64,000 nucleotides of DNA from Planktothrix agardhii NIES-204 (GCA_003609755.1 AP017991.1:2001501-2065500); one strand, 5' to 3'. Shown: positions 35,901-45,078, counted from the first letter of the stretch. The notes: a model not told the origin generated them from the sequence alone. Translations and numbers: made by a program.

Positions 35901-38094
35901 TGCCCCCGGTTGCAGTCCAATTAACATTTTTAATTGCAATAGAATTTCCTCTTTGGTCTAAACCCTGAACTGTAAATTTATGGCTTTGACCAGGACACAT
36001 TTCTATCAATGATGGAGAAATGCTCAAAGACGTTAATCTTGAACGTTCAATAACTTCAACTTGGACAGATTGACTAATGGTTTCAACTTTTGCGGTAATA
36101 GTAACTGTTTGTTCAAAGTGACCCGCAACAAATTTTCCATTATTAAGAAGTTCTATATTGTCAGCCGTCCAACGGACTTGTCCGATGGAAATAGGTTGAT
36201 TATATTGATCAAAACCTTTAGCACTAAATTGTTGAGAGTCACCACAATATAAAGTTGTGATTGAAGGATTAATTTTTAACGCTGTTAGTTTGGGTTGTTC
36301 AAGAATTGTAATTGAAATTTGACAATTAACAGAGTTAACTTGTGCTTGAATCGTAAAGTTAGAACCTGATATATTTCCGGCTTTAAATAGTCCCTTGTTA
36401 ATGGTTCCACCTGTAGCTGTCCAACTCACTTGTCCTATGGGAATAGGTTGATTGTATTGATCAACACCTTCAGCACTAAATCGTTCAGAATAACCACAAT
36501 ATAAAGTTTTTCCTGGGGGATTAATTTTTAACGATCTTAGTTTAGGTTTTTCAAGAATTGTAACTGACGCTTGACAACTAACCGTGTTAACTTTAGCGTG
36601 AACTGTAAAGTTAGAATTTGATATATTTCCAGCCGTAAATAATCCGTTGTTAATAGTTCCACCTGTAGATGTCCAATTAATTTGATCAATTTTAATGGGC
36701 TGATTATATTGATCAAAGCCTTCAACCTTAAATCGTTCAGAATAACCACCATATAAAGTTGTTTTTGAAGGATTAATTATTAACGATCTTAGTTTAGGAG
36801 ACTCACCTTCTAAAACCTCTAAAATTTCTCCTTTTTGCAAATCCCAAAGTTTAATCCAATCCCGACTACCGCTTACAAATCGCTTACCATTAGAACTAAC
36901 AGCAATAGAACTAATAAATCCAGAATGACCTGTAATTATATGAGGTTGATTAAGGTCTTGAATATAAATACTGCCATTATTGGTTCCTATTACTTTAATA
37001 TTACCCTGAGAAGTAATATCAAAATCACTCATTGTTTGAAATGTTACGGTGGTAGTCTTAACACATTTTAAAGTATTGACTGGGAATTGAAATTGAGATT
37101 CATTATTACTCTTTCCAAAAAAGAAAGCCTGGGTTAAAAAAGGAATAGTTAAAGTTGTTCCTGCTGTGAATTTCGCTAAAATCGCCGATATAATCCAGAC
37201 AATGATATAACCCAAAGGAATATTAAATTTTTCAGTTTTGGCTGGAGTATTGGGATCTTTTTGCCAAATTTTAAGAGTTCCATCTCGACTACCTGTAACT
37301 AAAGATTGATTATCAGAACTAATGGCGACATTTTGAATCCAATCTGAATGTCCTTCAAGAGTTCTTAATAATTGTTTTTTTGTCAAACCCCATAATTTTA
37401 TGGTTTTATCTGTACTTCCACTCACTAAAAATTTACTATCTGAACTTATTGCTAAACAAGAAATCCATCCGGTATGACCATTAAAAGTATGGACAAGTTC
37501 TTTCTTTTCTAAATTCCAGACTTTAATCGTTTTATCTGCACTTCCACTAATTAAGGTTTGATTATCTGGGGTAATTTTAACCACATTAACCCAACTTGTA
37601 TGACCTGTAAAAGTATGCAAAAGAGTTTTAGTTTTTAAATTCCATAACTTAACAGTTTTGTCAATACTACTACTAACTAAATATTGACCATTGGAACTAA
37701 TCGCAACGGATAAAACCCAATGGGAATGAGCATCAAGGGTATTAATTAATTTTCCTGTCTCTAAATTCCAAATTCTGATGGTTTTCCAACCGCCACCGAC
37801 GATAATTTTATATTCTGAACTAATTGCTACACAGGAAATAGTATCTTGAGGTATAATATTAGGCGATCGCAAATTAACATTTTCAGTTAAATAAGGATTA
37901 TTACCATACAACACCCAATACGCAGATTGTTTAACCTGTTCTGAAGGGTCGGTTAATGCTTGCTGCGCTAGTAAATCTAAACCTTGCTCAAATTTTAGAC
38001 AGTCTGAAAGTGCTTTAAGTCGTTGTTGAAGGTCTGGACTGGTGAATTGACCCCGAAGATTCTGGATAGCTGGCCGTTCAGAGGGTTCGGTCAT
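32977..38094 (-). CDS. WD40/Ig-like repeat protein fused to RNA polymerase alpha with three alpha-CTDs
   Basis: One uninterrupted frame of 1705 codons. Residues 1-80 are helical, HEAT-like. About 85-285 hold five WD40 repeats, about 295-330 a hydrophobic segment ([17 protein letters not shown]), and about 340-432 two more WD40 repeats. Residues 436-1130 contain seven Ig-like repeats of about 83 residues ([15 protein letters not shown]) with a helical insert at 932-1040. A Ser/Pro/Thr linker spans 1133-1213. From S1220 the sequence is a full alpha N-terminal domain ([58 protein letters not shown]). Three alpha-CTDs follow, at about 1453-1515, 1542-1607 and 1632-1697. No rplQ or rpsK flanks it, so it is not the housekeeping rpoA. 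Function is unknown; incorporation into RNA polymerase is inference. Confidence 0.9.
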   Translation of the reverse strand: MTEPSERPAIQNLRGQFTSPDLQQRLKALSDCLKFEQGLDLLAQQALTDPSEQVKQSAYWVLYGNNPYLTENVNLRSPNIIPQDTISCVAISSEYKIIVGGGWKTIRIWNLETGKLINTLDAHSHWVLSVAISSNGQYLVSSSIDKTVKLWNLKTKTLLHTFTGHTSWVNVVKITPDNQTLISGSADKTIKVWNLEKKELVHTFNGHTGWISCLAISSDSKFLVSGSTDKTIKLWGLTKKQLLRTLEGHSDWIQNVAISSDNQSLVTGSRDGTLKIWQKDPNTPAKTEKFNIPLGYIIVWIISAILAKFTAGTTLTIPFLTQAFFFGKSNNESQFQFPVNTLKCVKTTTVTFQTMSDFDITSQGNIKVIGTNNGSIYIQDLNQPHIITGHSGFISSIAVSSNGKRFVSGSRDWIKLWDLQKGEILEVLEGESPKLRSLIINPSKTTLYGGYSERFKVEGFDQYNQPIKIDQINWTSTGGTINNGLFTAGNISNSNFTVHAKVNTVSCQASVTILEKPKLRSLKINPPGKTLYCGYSERFSAEGVDQYNQPIPIGQVSWTATGGTINKGLFKAGNISGSNFTIQAQVNSVNCQISITILEQPKLTALKINPSITTLYCGDSQQFSAKGFDQYNQPISIGQVRWTADNIELLNNGKFVAGHFEQTVTITAKVETISQSVQVEVIERSRLTSLSISPSLIEMCPGQSHKFTVQGLDQRGNSIAIKNVNWTATGGTIYDKGNYTVGDNSEGQFTVTASIPGQTISATAEIIVPSTLTDLIISPQTIFAEPNEPITFQVMGLDQIGNWMWVNNIEWKCTAGGRINQEGIFKGGYEKEQVTVTAKVGSLQVSATVNILPVLRQIRINPYQHIFVEPNKSRTFNVVGFDQYGNKFETGNIVWEATGGKIDQNGEFTANDNDKGLYKVTAKVSPLSPYDMRSKILALGIYTKLISRSIYWTERLSSLSDKIRSVLFPNSAETEIQDQSETTNNISTASEQNSSSELSNFEIDLQAWVIKQAIKITIRLLDWVGDSCINFAQISHSVHIQVIPVLRTLKIKINPEPVEINSDQDFQFHVTGFDQQGDFIKTNYIAWEATGGTINQNGYFVPSEDAEGSYEVSAKAIPENIIDLAEFKIVRVTQSPSPTPSPTPSPTPTPTPSPTPTPTPSPTPTPTPSPTPTPTPSPTPTPTPSPTPTPTPSPTPTPTPSPTPTPTPSPTPKIVRVTQSNTDTDRSQYGKFVLEPLEWGQGRTVGNALRRVLLSNLEGTAITSARFANVNHEFATIQGVREDVLEILLNLKEVVLKSYTHHHQKQIGRLEVQGPATVTAGHFKLPSEVEVVDKNQYIATLAPGATLEMEFQVEKGTGYRAVERSHDDATAVDFLQIDAVFMPVRKVNYTVEEARVGGTLEKDRLIMEIWTNGSYTPQEAIAVAATILVDLFTPLQDITLESIKSDQNIDPTSQIPIEELQLSVRAYNCLKRAQIKSVADLRGYTQEDLLKIKNFGQKSAEEVIEALQKRLGIILPQERASKSEDITLESIKSDQNDDIDPMSQIPIEELQLSVRAYTCLKRAQINLVGDLLDYTQEDLLEIKNFGHKSTEEVIEALQKRLGITLSQERASKSEDITPESIKSDQNDDIDPMSQIPIEELQLSVRAYNCLKRAQINSVADLRDYTQEDLLEIKNFGQKNAEEVIEALQKRLGITLPQERASKSTN
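32985..33790 (-). repeat. Three 270-bp tandem repeats encoding alpha-CTDs
   Basis: The string TAGAGGCTCGTTCTTGAG starts at 32991, 33261 and 33531, an exact 270-bp (90-codon) period. The unit nearest the linker is 6 bp shorter in the segment before SQIPIEEL. The copies are highly similar, indicating fairly recent in-gene duplication. The protein copies differ at several DNA-contact positions. Confidence 0.9.
34440..34713 (-). repeat. Ser-Pro-Thr-Pro linker array bounded by 19-bp direct repeats
   Basis: A 24-bp unit encoding SPTPTPTP is repeated eight times, plus shorter variants. The array is flanked by GAGTCACCCGAACAATTTT at 34440-34458 and again at 34695-34713. Each flank encodes KIVRVTQ, so the peptide before the linker is repeated right at the junction with the alpha domain. 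Confidence 0.9.
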
Positions 38095-38259
38095 TGTCTT
38101 AACTATTACAGGTTATCTATTCATTGTAAACCTATAAACACATTAAACAACAAAGGTTTGATTAAGAAAAATGATCACACTTTATAAAAGCCTTTGCTTC
38201 TGATATAGTGAGAATAATTAAGTAATTAACCAGGCAAAACTGAACGATTCGCTTATATC

Positions 38260-38568
38260 TCAGGACTCAAGTGACTGATCTTTAGGCTTACCTGGTATTC
38301 CCGTAAACCATAATAATCGAATTCCTAATACCGCAAAACCGATGGCGGCTGCTATTTTAACTAGACGAGCGGGTAGAACTTCCGCAAATCCTTGTCCAAC
38401 TATCACACCGAGGAAACTGGCTAATAATAAGGCGGTGGCTGTACCAAAAAAGACCGCGCGGGGGGATTTGCTAGTACCACTGAGAGCGATCGCAGCCACT
38501 TGACTTTTATCTCCTAATTCTGATAGAAAAACCGTGATAAAAGTCAATCCTAATAGTTGAAAATCCAT
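38260..38568 (-). CDS. UPF0016/TMEM165-type half-size transporter, probable Mn exporter subunit
   Basis: The product has 102 residues, three helices and a single ELGDKSQ copy of the E-x-G-D-(K/R)-(S/T) ion-binding motif (FLSELGDKSQVAAIALSG). Full-size family members carry two such motifs. The gene lies 19 bp downstream of a second half-size homologue, and cyanobacterial pairs of this type work as a heteromeric manganese exporter. The frame is complete. Confidence 0.87.
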   Translation of the reverse strand: MDFQLLGLTFITVFLSELGDKSQVAAIALSGTSKSPRAVFFGTATALLLASFLGVIVGQGFAEVLPARLVKIAAAIGFAVLGIRLLWFTGIPGKPKDQSLES

Positions 38569-38587
38569 AGACTTAATTATAACTAAT

Positions 38588-38947
38588 TTAGTGTAAAACT
38601 TCCCAAAACAATAGCACCGAAATCAATAATAAACTGCTACCCGCAGCCAGTTCCAAGGTTCTGGGTGAAATCCGAGAAGCTAACCATTGTCCGACTAAAA
38701 CCCCTAAAAAACTGGTTAAAACTAATGCGCTTCCCGCCCCAGCAAAAACTATCCAAGGATTATGGGATTCTGCTGTCATTAATAAAGTTGTAAGTTGGGT
38801 TTTATCTCCAATTTCAGCTAAAAAAATAGTAATGAATGTGGAAACAAAAATTTTCCCCGTATTGGGTTTTGCTGAATCTTGCTGTTGATCCGCGATCGCA
38901 GATAGGTTACTAGCGGGGTCTTTAAACACTGATTTCACAGATTTCAC
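38588..38947 (-). CDS. UPF0016/TMEM165-type half-size transporter, partner subunit
   Basis: The product of 119 residues has a polar N-terminal extension of about 30 residues, then IFLAEIGDKTQLTTLLM with the EIGDKT motif and three helices. Together with the adjacent downstream gene it provides the two motifs of a complete UPF0016 transporter. The expected role is Mn2+ export or homeostasis, relevant to photosystem II. Order and spacing imply one transcript. Confidence 0.87.
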   Translation of the reverse strand: MKSVKSVFKDPASNLSAIADQQQDSAKPNTGKIFVSTFITIFLAEIGDKTQLTTLLMTAESHNPWIVFAGAGSALVLTSFLGVLVGQWLASRISPRTLELAAGSSLLLISVLLFWEVLH

Positions 38948-39186
38948 GGATTACGTTTTTTGCATTTGTTTGACACTGATTAATACGGATTAATATGATT
39001 GTGCGGATTATCCTAAGAGCTTCGCACTAAATAAATCTTGAGCGAAGCAAGGAACGTAATCGGTGAAATCCTCTTAATCCTCTTGAATCTGTGTTCATCA
39101 TTGGTTGACGGTTGGGGTAATATCAAAACTATATCATAATCTTTTCATATTTTACCCCATCCGGCAATAAAAAACTGAGAAAGTCC

Positions 39187-39543
39187 CTAGGATTCATACC
39201 CGACCGCTTGATTAAAACGCTCTATTTCCGGGGAAGAATCCCCATAGACTCCTTCAATTTGTTGTTGACAACAATCAATGGCAAAATCATTTAATTCTGA
39301 TGCTTCAATTCCATATAATTCTTGAAAAATATCGGATTCTACCCGACAAAATCGAGGGCGCTGATCATAAATTTTGCATTCTTTAGTTTCAGAATCAAAA
39401 TTAATACACCATCCATCTTCCCCGACTAAACTCAAATATAATTGTAAGTCTTTCGGGGCTAAATATTGATCTAATTCAGGACGTTCACTGGGGTCAAGAT
39501 GACAGCAAGCCCCACATTGTTTGATACAAAGCCAAGTGGTCAT
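39187..39543 (-). CDS. YkgJ family cysteine cluster protein
   Basis: The product of 118 residues starts WLCIKQCGACCHLD, with later conserved Cys residues in GWCINFDSETKECKIYDQRP, FCRVE and DCCQQ. This Cys spacing is the YkgJ/UPF0153 zinc or iron-cluster family, whose function is unknown. It lies 21 bp downstream of ycf66 on the same strand and may share its transcript. Confidence 0.88.
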   Translation of the reverse strand: MTTWLCIKQCGACCHLDPSERPELDQYLAPKDLQLYLSLVGEDGWCINFDSETKECKIYDQRPRFCRVESDIFQELYGIEASELNDFAIDCCQQQIEGVYGDSSPEIERFNQAVGYES

Positions 39544-39564
39544 GATTCTGGTTTAGATTCGCGC

Positions 39565-40731
39565 TTATTTTTGTTCAGACGGTTCAGGTGTAACCGATGG
39601 GGACGGATTAATTTCCTCGGATTCCGTTATTTCTGAAGCTGTTTCAATTTCAGAAATTGTAATAACTTCCACAACGGTTTCTGGTTCTAAATTATTAGTT
39701 TCTGAGGATATTTCTTCTGTCACAGATTCCTGTATTTCCTCAACTATAGGATTCACCTGTTCTGTGATTATCTCCACCACTCCTTCAATCTGGGAAGTAA
39801 CAATTTTTTCAAAGGGTGAAGGGGCAGGTTTTTCAACTTCTTCTACGATTTCGGGAACACTAACCGCAGTTTTTGGAGTAGAGTTCTCCTCAACAATTTT
39901 TGTTTCTAAATCCTCAAATTCAGCAAATTCATCCTTCGCCACCTTCTGATTATCTTCTACAACCGTAACGGGGGGAACAGGGGTGGGTTCCGGGGATTTC
40001 GGTTTGCTGGGGGTTTTGGGTTTTTTATTAAATAAACCCGTTAAATTACCAATAAAACTAGATAAAGTTCCAGCGAGCGCCGGGATAGATTTTTGGGTTT
40101 TAGACGTCGTTTTTGCAGTCTTGACCTTGGGAGTAACTGGGGGTTTGTCAGCTTTAACCTTGGGTGTTTTTACCGGGGTATCCGAAGTTAAGGGAGTTAC
40201 TGATGGTGTTTCTTCGACTTCAGGAAGATTCTGTCCTTCGGTTATAGGGGGAAGCGGAGGTTCCTCTACAATTTCTGAGGATGGGGAAATAACTTCTGGT
40301 TCGGGTTGTTCCTGTGTTTCTACTGGGGTTTGAGCAACCACTGGGTTATTCTCAAAGACGGGTTCGGGAGTAGTAACAATATCCCGTACAGGTTCAGGAA
40401 AAATTACCGGAGACTGAACACCAATCAAACCGTTAACTCGTTTTTTCACCTTCGCCGGAATCGGGGTTTTTTCTGTGGCGGGGGTTGCTGTTCGTCGTAG
40501 GGTCAGAACTTCCCATCCAAACCAAATCAACAGGGACACACTCGCCACCTGACCTAATAGTACGGCTCCGGTAATTCGTCCCGCACAGGCCCACAGAATC
40601 AAGCCATAGAACAATCCAACTCCACTCCAGACGAAATCACTTTTCCGGTGAACTTCTGGAAAGAAGAAGGCGGCTAGATAAAGGCCAAAACTTGCTAAAC
40701 CCACTGCAATCGCTAGAATATATGCCAGCAT
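39565..40731 (-). CDS. ycf66: Ycf66 family protein
   Basis: The N-terminal 80 residues hold four hydrophobic segments (LAYILAIAVGLASFGLYLAA, GVGLFYGLILWACAGRITGA, LGQVASVSLLIWFGWEVL), which match the conserved Ycf66 domain. The remaining 300 residues are a low-complexity tail rich in Pro, Glu, Thr, Val and Lys, variable in this family. The function is unknown but the gene is confined to cyanobacteria and plastids. Monocistronic or paired with the YkgJ gene. Confidence 0.88.
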   Translation of the reverse strand: MLAYILAIAVGLASFGLYLAAFFFPEVHRKSDFVWSGVGLFYGLILWACAGRITGAVLLGQVASVSLLIWFGWEVLTLRRTATPATEKTPIPAKVKKRVNGLIGVQSPVIFPEPVRDIVTTPEPVFENNPVVAQTPVETQEQPEPEVISPSSEIVEEPPLPPITEGQNLPEVEETPSVTPLTSDTPVKTPKVKADKPPVTPKVKTAKTTSKTQKSIPALAGTLSSFIGNLTGLFNKKPKTPSKPKSPEPTPVPPVTVVEDNQKVAKDEFAEFEDLETKIVEENSTPKTAVSVPEIVEEVEKPAPSPFEKIVTSQIEGVVEIITEQVNPIVEEIQESVTEEISSETNNLEPETVVEVITISEIETASEITESEEINPSPSVTPEPSEQK

Positions 40732-40961
40732 TTTTCCTTCTCACTCTATCAAAAAACCTCTATTGCGTTATTTTACCGTTAACGGTTGACGGTTAGCCGT
40801 TGAGGTGTTGACGATTTGTGATTCAGATCAGAATTTGATGTGAATTTTATCACCTATCAACATTGTAGGGAATCATACGGAAAAGAAACATCGTCTTATT
40901 AATATAGATATATCTACCATAGAAGGGTGCGGCTAGAAGTTTTTTGATTGGGGAGTTGATT

Positions 40962-41117
40962 ATGTTAGAAAAATTATTGTTGGCTGCTTTTATTACGTTG
41001 TCTCTGCATTTGCAAGTCAGTCTTAACTGGTTCGGCTATAAACCATTATTCTCAATGGGAGTAGCCTCTCAAATGCAAATGGAAAAAATTGTTTTGTCTC
41101 AAGACGTGATCAAATAA
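40962..41117 (+). CDS. Small membrane or secreted peptide, hypothetical
   Basis: A 51-codon frame, MLEKLLLAAFITLSLHLQVS, continues through NWFGYKPLFSMGVASQMQ to TAA. The N-terminus looks like a signal or membrane segment. GGGGAG lies 10 bp before the ATG, a good ribosome site. It stands alone in the 760-bp gap between ycf66 and gun4. I do not recognise the family. Confidence 0.5.
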   Translation: MLEKLLLAAFITLSLHLQVSLNWFGYKPLFSMGVASQMQMEKIVLSQDVIK

Positions 41118-41275
41118 ATTCGATTAACTCAGGCTATTTTGGGAAACCAATCATCCTTCTATCCCGTAGATGGAGGTTCCCTAAAAATTGATTTCTCTTT
41201 GATGAAACTTTTCTCATCAAGATTTAATTTATAATTTATCCTAAATTGTCATAATAAAAGTGCCTGCGTCGCGTT

Positions 41276-41494
41276 TCATCCCACGGCTGAAGCCAGTGGG
41301 CTTTCACGCTCCCACCCTGGCTTTGTAAAATTAAAACGGGGGTTTAATCCAGTAAATCCGCCTAATAATCGAGGCGCAATACCATTTTTTATAATTTGAT
41401 CCACAATAATTGCTGTAATTAAAACTTTTACCCCTAACCAAATACTATTTAAAGCAACTAAAAAACGGAAGAAATTCTCTTGGTTTTGATTAAT
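41276..41494 (-). pseudogene. Possible gene remnant ending in a hairpin repeat
   Basis: Directly after the gun4 stop, and in the same frame, 73 codons remain open and include NFFRFLVALNSIWLGVKVLI, VDQIIKNGIAPRLLGGFTGL and NPRFNF, which read like a real membrane-protein fragment. There is no ATG. The last 15 codons come from a hairpin sequence (CCCACGGCTGAAGCCAGTGGG, 41279-41299) of the type found at ends of cyanobacterial IS200/IS605 elements. I infer a decayed fragment. The upstream 41118-41275 shows only AT-rich DNA. Confidence 0.35.
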
Positions 41495-42247
41495 TTATCT
41501 GATTGTCACTGAGGGTTGAGACTGCGACCAAGCTGGATGGGAGAGTAGGGCTTCGATGACTCTAACGCCCCGTAACTGATTAGATAGGGGAAGATGACCC
41601 TTTGGGGCGGTTAAATCCCAGGTAAATCCTTGGGGGTAGCGTGTCCAATTGCGACCCGTGCGCCAGCCAATTTTAGGCCATAATTTATCCCAATTTTTAT
41701 TCACACCCAGCCAAAGTTCTCGCTGGACAGAATAGCCGAATTTACCCTCGGAATGGATACACCAAAGGCTATCAATGGTTTGTAAATCCGTAATCGGGAA
41801 TCGTTCAATTTCGGAAAAATAAAGCCACTTTCTTTGTACCGCAGAACTTCCAGCTAATTCACAAAGTTTTTGTACGCTTAATTTATCCGCTTCTAAAAAG
41901 TCTTGTTGGGCGAGTAAGGTTTGTAGGGGAATATAATCAATTCCGGTATCGGATTTTAAGGGAACAATTCCCGTAGGAAAATGAAGTTTTAAAAAATGAC
42001 TCACTTTTTCGGAAGTGGGAATAGCGGTATATAAAATTTGATAAACTTTACCGTTAATTAAACTAAAGGGATTAGATTGTTGTTTTAATAAAAATTCCAT
42101 TAACACTTCCCAAACCGTTTCCCCACCTTGGGTTAATGTTTCTAATAGTTGGAATTGAGCCTTTGCTGAGGCACTAAAAAGCCCAGAGCGCAATTCATCT
42201 GCACTCATGGCATAGTTCTCTTGGGGGGAAGTGGTCAGGTCAGTCAT
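41495..42247 (-). CDS. gun4: GUN4-type tetrapyrrole-binding protein
   Basis: GUN4 binds protoporphyrin IX and Mg-protoporphyrin and stimulates Mg-chelatase at the start of chlorophyll synthesis. The core domain is clear: LCELAGSSAVQRKWLYFSEI, LWPKIGWRTGRNWTRYPQGF, TWDLTAPKGHLPLSNQLRGV. It is preceded by the helical N-terminal domain of Synechocystis GUN4. I set the start at MTDLTTSPQENYAM, where similarity begins; an upstream TTG or ATG would add 24 or 11 codons. It lies 75 bp downstream of rfaE2. Confidence 0.92.
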   Translation of the reverse strand: MTDLTTSPQENYAMSADELRSGLFSASAKAQFQLLETLTQGGETVWEVLMEFLLKQQSNPFSLINGKVYQILYTAIPTSEKVSHFLKLHFPTGIVPLKSDTGIDYIPLQTLLAQQDFLEADKLSVQKLCELAGSSAVQRKWLYFSEIERFPITDLQTIDSLWCIHSEGKFGYSVQRELWLGVNKNWDKLWPKIGWRTGRNWTRYPQGFTWDLTAPKGHLPLSNQLRGVRVIEALLSHPAWSQSQPSVTIR

Positions 42248-42322
42248 GGGGCGTGGCATTAGGTAATTGGGGTTGAGCATGGCATTCTTCACCTTGACTA
42301 TTGTACAAGGATCGGTCAATAG

Positions 42323-42811
42323 TTAACCGTTGAGAATCCTTTGAATTAGGGCGCTGGTGGAGGAGGGGACTTCAATATTAATGAAGGCAACTTGACCCCC
42401 ATAGGCTTGTACAATCGGGGCTTCTGGCAAGGTTTCTAAGGTATAGTCTCCACCTTTAACATAAATATCGGGTTTCAGGGTTTGGATGAGATAATCGGCG
42501 GTGGTTTCGGAAAAAATTACTACCCCATCAATGGGCTTCAGACTAGCTAAGACTTCAGCCCGTTGTGCTTCTGGGACGATGGGGCGGGGAGGATGTCCGG
42601 GTTTTTGAGGTTTCAGGGTTTGGACAGATGAATCGCTATTTAATCCGACCACCAGTGATCGTCCTAATGCCTTAGCTGCCTGTAAATAGCGAACATGACC
42701 CGCATGAATTAAATCAAAACAACCATTGGTAAAAACCAGGGGACGCCATCGTTGAGGATTCAAGGTGATGTCTTCTTGTAATTCGGTTAAGGTGTAAAGA
42801 TAAGCAGTCAT
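42323..42811 (-). CDS. rfaE2: Heptose 1-phosphate adenylyltransferase
   Basis: The product of 162 residues has the nucleotidyltransferase HxGH motif in FTNGCFDLIHAGHVRYLQ, and VVGLNSDSSVQTLK, IYVKGGDYTLETLPE and FINIEVPSSTSALIQRI. This is the C-terminal (RfaE2/HldE) enzyme that makes ADP-heptose for LPS core; the kinase half is not fused here. It is upstream of gun4 on the same strand. Confidence 0.9.
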   Translation of the reverse strand: MTAYLYTLTELQEDITLNPQRWRPLVFTNGCFDLIHAGHVRYLQAAKALGRSLVVGLNSDSSVQTLKPQKPGHPPRPIVPEAQRAEVLASLKPIDGVVIFSETTADYLIQTLKPDIYVKGGDYTLETLPEAPIVQAYGGQVAFINIEVPSSTSALIQRILNG

Positions 42812-42995
42812 TCCAGTTAATTGGGGAGGAAGAAATTTATTTAAGTCAGTCTATCCAGAGGTCTGAACCGATTAGAATTGTAACGTTTGTTGATCTTTAA
42901 TCTCGAATATTTCCGAACCAGCCCTACAAACTTAGGGTTAGGGAATATATCAACAAGCCCAAATCGAGATCATAACTTAGTTTACGGATCATTTA

Positions 42996-43829
42996 ATGAA
43001 AGCTACTTCTAGCCGTCAATTTTCTTCTACAACCTCTCTCATCTTGAAACTGGTTGGAGTAATTTTAATTTTCTCGTCCCTAGTGGATTTTCTGGTAATT
43101 TTGATTCCGCCCAATTTTCTTAACCGAGGCTGGCAAATTAGCGTTACCAGTGATTTAGTAGATCGAGGTATTGTCCCGATGGTGGGAATGACCTTAGTCT
43201 TTATTGCTTTTTGGATGGATGCCGCCACCGAAGGGAATATCAAGCCAGCTAAACCCTTTGCGAGTTTAAGATTTTGGATAGCATTGCTGGCGAGTTTATT
43301 CGGGTTATTGTATCTTTTACTATTTCCTTTGCATCTCAATAATACCCGTTTAGCCAGAGCCGAGGCCCTCGCAGAAATTAATCAACAAGCTACTCAAGCT
43401 CAAACTCAACTGGAAAGTCAACTCGGAAGTCCCGAATTTCAGCAGCAAATTCAACAGAAAAAAACCCAGCTTAAAGATCAATTTGCCGGGTTAGCACAAA
43501 ATCCCGAAGCTCTGAATCAAGCCCTTGCCAACCCGAATCTTCCTAACGAAGTTAGACAAATCTTAGAACAGTCTAAATCGAATCCCAAGGCTGTTGAGGA
43601 GTTTTTGAATCAACAGGCGGATAATTTACCTACACAATTGTTAGGTCAAATTCGCGATCGCAAACAAGAACTGGAAAAACAAGCTAAAACTCAGTCCTTA
43701 AAATCGAGTTTGAGAACAGGAATTAGTAGTTTATTATTAGCGATTGGCTATATTACTCTAGGTTGGACAGGGCTCAAAGGTTTAGGAATTTTACGCGGTG
43801 CAAATCGTCGTAAAACACCAACCGCTTAA
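42996..43829 (+). CDS. HpsJ-like membrane protein
   Basis: The product has 277 residues with two N-terminal helix groups (LILKLVGVILIFSSLVDFLV and ASLFGLLYLLLFPLHL), a long Gln/Ala-rich coiled-coil (residues about 120-230) and a C-terminal helix (GISSLLLAIGYITLGWTGLK). This plan matches HpsJ proteins linked to hormogonium polysaccharide and motility in filamentous cyanobacteria. I leave the symbol blank because homology rests on layout. A glycosyltransferase follows. Confidence 0.7.
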   Translation: MKATSSRQFSSTTSLILKLVGVILIFSSLVDFLVILIPPNFLNRGWQISVTSDLVDRGIVPMVGMTLVFIAFWMDAATEGNIKPAKPFASLRFWIALLASLFGLLYLLLFPLHLNNTRLARAEALAEINQQATQAQTQLESQLGSPEFQQQIQQKKTQLKDQFAGLAQNPEALNQALANPNLPNEVRQILEQSKSNPKAVEEFLNQQADNLPTQLLGQIRDRKQELEKQAKTQSLKSSLRTGISSLLLAIGYITLGWTGLKGLGILRGANRRKTPTA

Positions 43830-43830
43830 C

Positions 43831-43970
43831 AGTTATCAGTTATCAGTTATCAGTTATCAGTTATCAGTTATCAGTGGAAGAAATAAAATCTTGATTTTAT
43901 TGATTCTATAACCCAAAACCCAAAACCCATTACCTATTACCCATTACCTATTCCTCCTTCCCTGTTATAA
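43831..43970. repeat. CAGTTAT tandem array and ACCCATT/ACCTATT heptamers
   Basis: Six exact CAGTTAT units (43831-43874) are followed by unique DNA, then CCCAAAACCCAAAACCC and five heptamers of the ATTACCY type. The second part duplicates the array at 25485. It occupies the spacer between the HpsJ-like gene and the glycosyltransferase gene. Confidence 0.85.
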
Positions 43971-43985
43971 CTTTAATTATCCTTC

Positions 43986-44882
43986 ATGTTTTCAATTTAT
44001 ATTCTCACCGCAAACGAAGAAATTGATATTGCGGATTGTATTGAGTCTGCATTATTATCAGATGATGTGATTGTGGTGGATTCTTTGAGCCAAGATCGCA
44101 CCGTTGAAATTGCCCAACAATATCCAGTTAGGGTGTTACAACATCGTTTTGAAAGTCACGGAAAACAGCGCACATGGATGTTACAGGAAATTCCGACCAA
44201 ACACGATTGGGTCTACATTTTAGAAGCCGATGAACGGATGACTCCTGAATTGTTTACAGAATGTTTACAGGCGATTCAAAGTGATGATTATATTGGATAT
44301 TATGTTGCCGAAAGAGTGATATTTTTGGGAAATTGGATTCGACGCAGTACCCAATATCCTCGGTATCAAATGCGTCTATTTCACAAGGATAAAGTTTGGT
44401 TTACCGATTATGGTCATACGGAACGGGAAGTTTGTGATGGCTCGACGGGATTTATTCGAGAAACCTATCCCCATTATACCTGTAGTAAAGGGTTATCCCG
44501 TTGGATTGATAAACATAATCGTTACTCAACGGATGAAGCAGTAGAAACCCTGCGACAGTTACAGACGGGAACTGTGAATTGGAAGGATTTATTATTAGGA
44601 AGTTCGGAAGTTGAACGACGACGAGCCTTAAAAGATTTATCCTTACGTTTACCGTTTAGACCTCTGATTCGCTTTGTTTATATGTACTTTTTATTGGGAG
44701 GATTTTTAGACGGTCGTTCTGGGTTTTCTTGGTGTATTTTACAAGCCTTCTATGAATATTTGATTCTACTTAAAGTTTGGGAAGTTGAAAATTCTCCTCA
44801 ACTGTATGATCTGGGTTTAGAGACTTCAAAAAAAGTCGAGTCCCAGAACGTTATCTCCAATCTGGGAACATCAGACTCTTAG
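43986..44882 (+). CDS. Family 2 glycosyltransferase
   Basis: The GT-A start FSIYILTANEEIDIADCIES is followed by VIVVDSLSQDRTVEIAQQY with the nucleotide-sugar Asp, and WVYILEADERMTPEL supplies the DxD-like metal site. Length is 298 residues. It resembles the WaaE/KdtX group of lipopolysaccharide core transferases (DWVYILEADE, then QMRLFHKDKVWFTDYGHTER). The sugar is unknown. The neighbouring HpsJ-like gene suggests envelope or exopolysaccharide synthesis. Confidence 0.88.
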   Translation: MFSIYILTANEEIDIADCIESALLSDDVIVVDSLSQDRTVEIAQQYPVRVLQHRFESHGKQRTWMLQEIPTKHDWVYILEADERMTPELFTECLQAIQSDDYIGYYVAERVIFLGNWIRRSTQYPRYQMRLFHKDKVWFTDYGHTEREVCDGSTGFIRETYPHYTCSKGLSRWIDKHNRYSTDEAVETLRQLQTGTVNWKDLLLGSSEVERRRALKDLSLRLPFRPLIRFVYMYFLLGGFLDGRSGFSWCILQAFYEYLILLKVWEVENSPQLYDLGLETSKKVESQNVISNLGTSDS

Positions 44883-45044
44883 TTTTTATTTCATGCTTCA
44901 GGGCGCTTTTATCGGTTGATATTTCTTTTCTGTATCATCAAAAATTAAAGAATTAATGTGGGTTTTAACATAAGATTTATTTGTAATTATTGATTAGGCT
45001 GAATTGCTATTTAGCAAATTATCATATATCGGTTTTTATTCCTA

Positions 45045-45078
45045 TAAAAAGCCCCACCTGACGAATCAGGCAGGGTGT
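45045..45078 (-). terminator. Intrinsic terminator of psbD-psbC
   Basis: On the minus strand the sequence GCCTGATTCGTCAGGTGGGGC forms a CCTGA/TCAGG stem and is followed by CTTTTTATAGG. It lies about 45 bp after the psbC stop. Confidence 0.75.

Noticed and set aside
32977-38094. Reading this locus as the housekeeping rpoA with a misplaced start
   Set aside because: The frame runs uninterrupted through 1200 upstream codons with repeat structure, and no ribosomal-protein gene flanks it.
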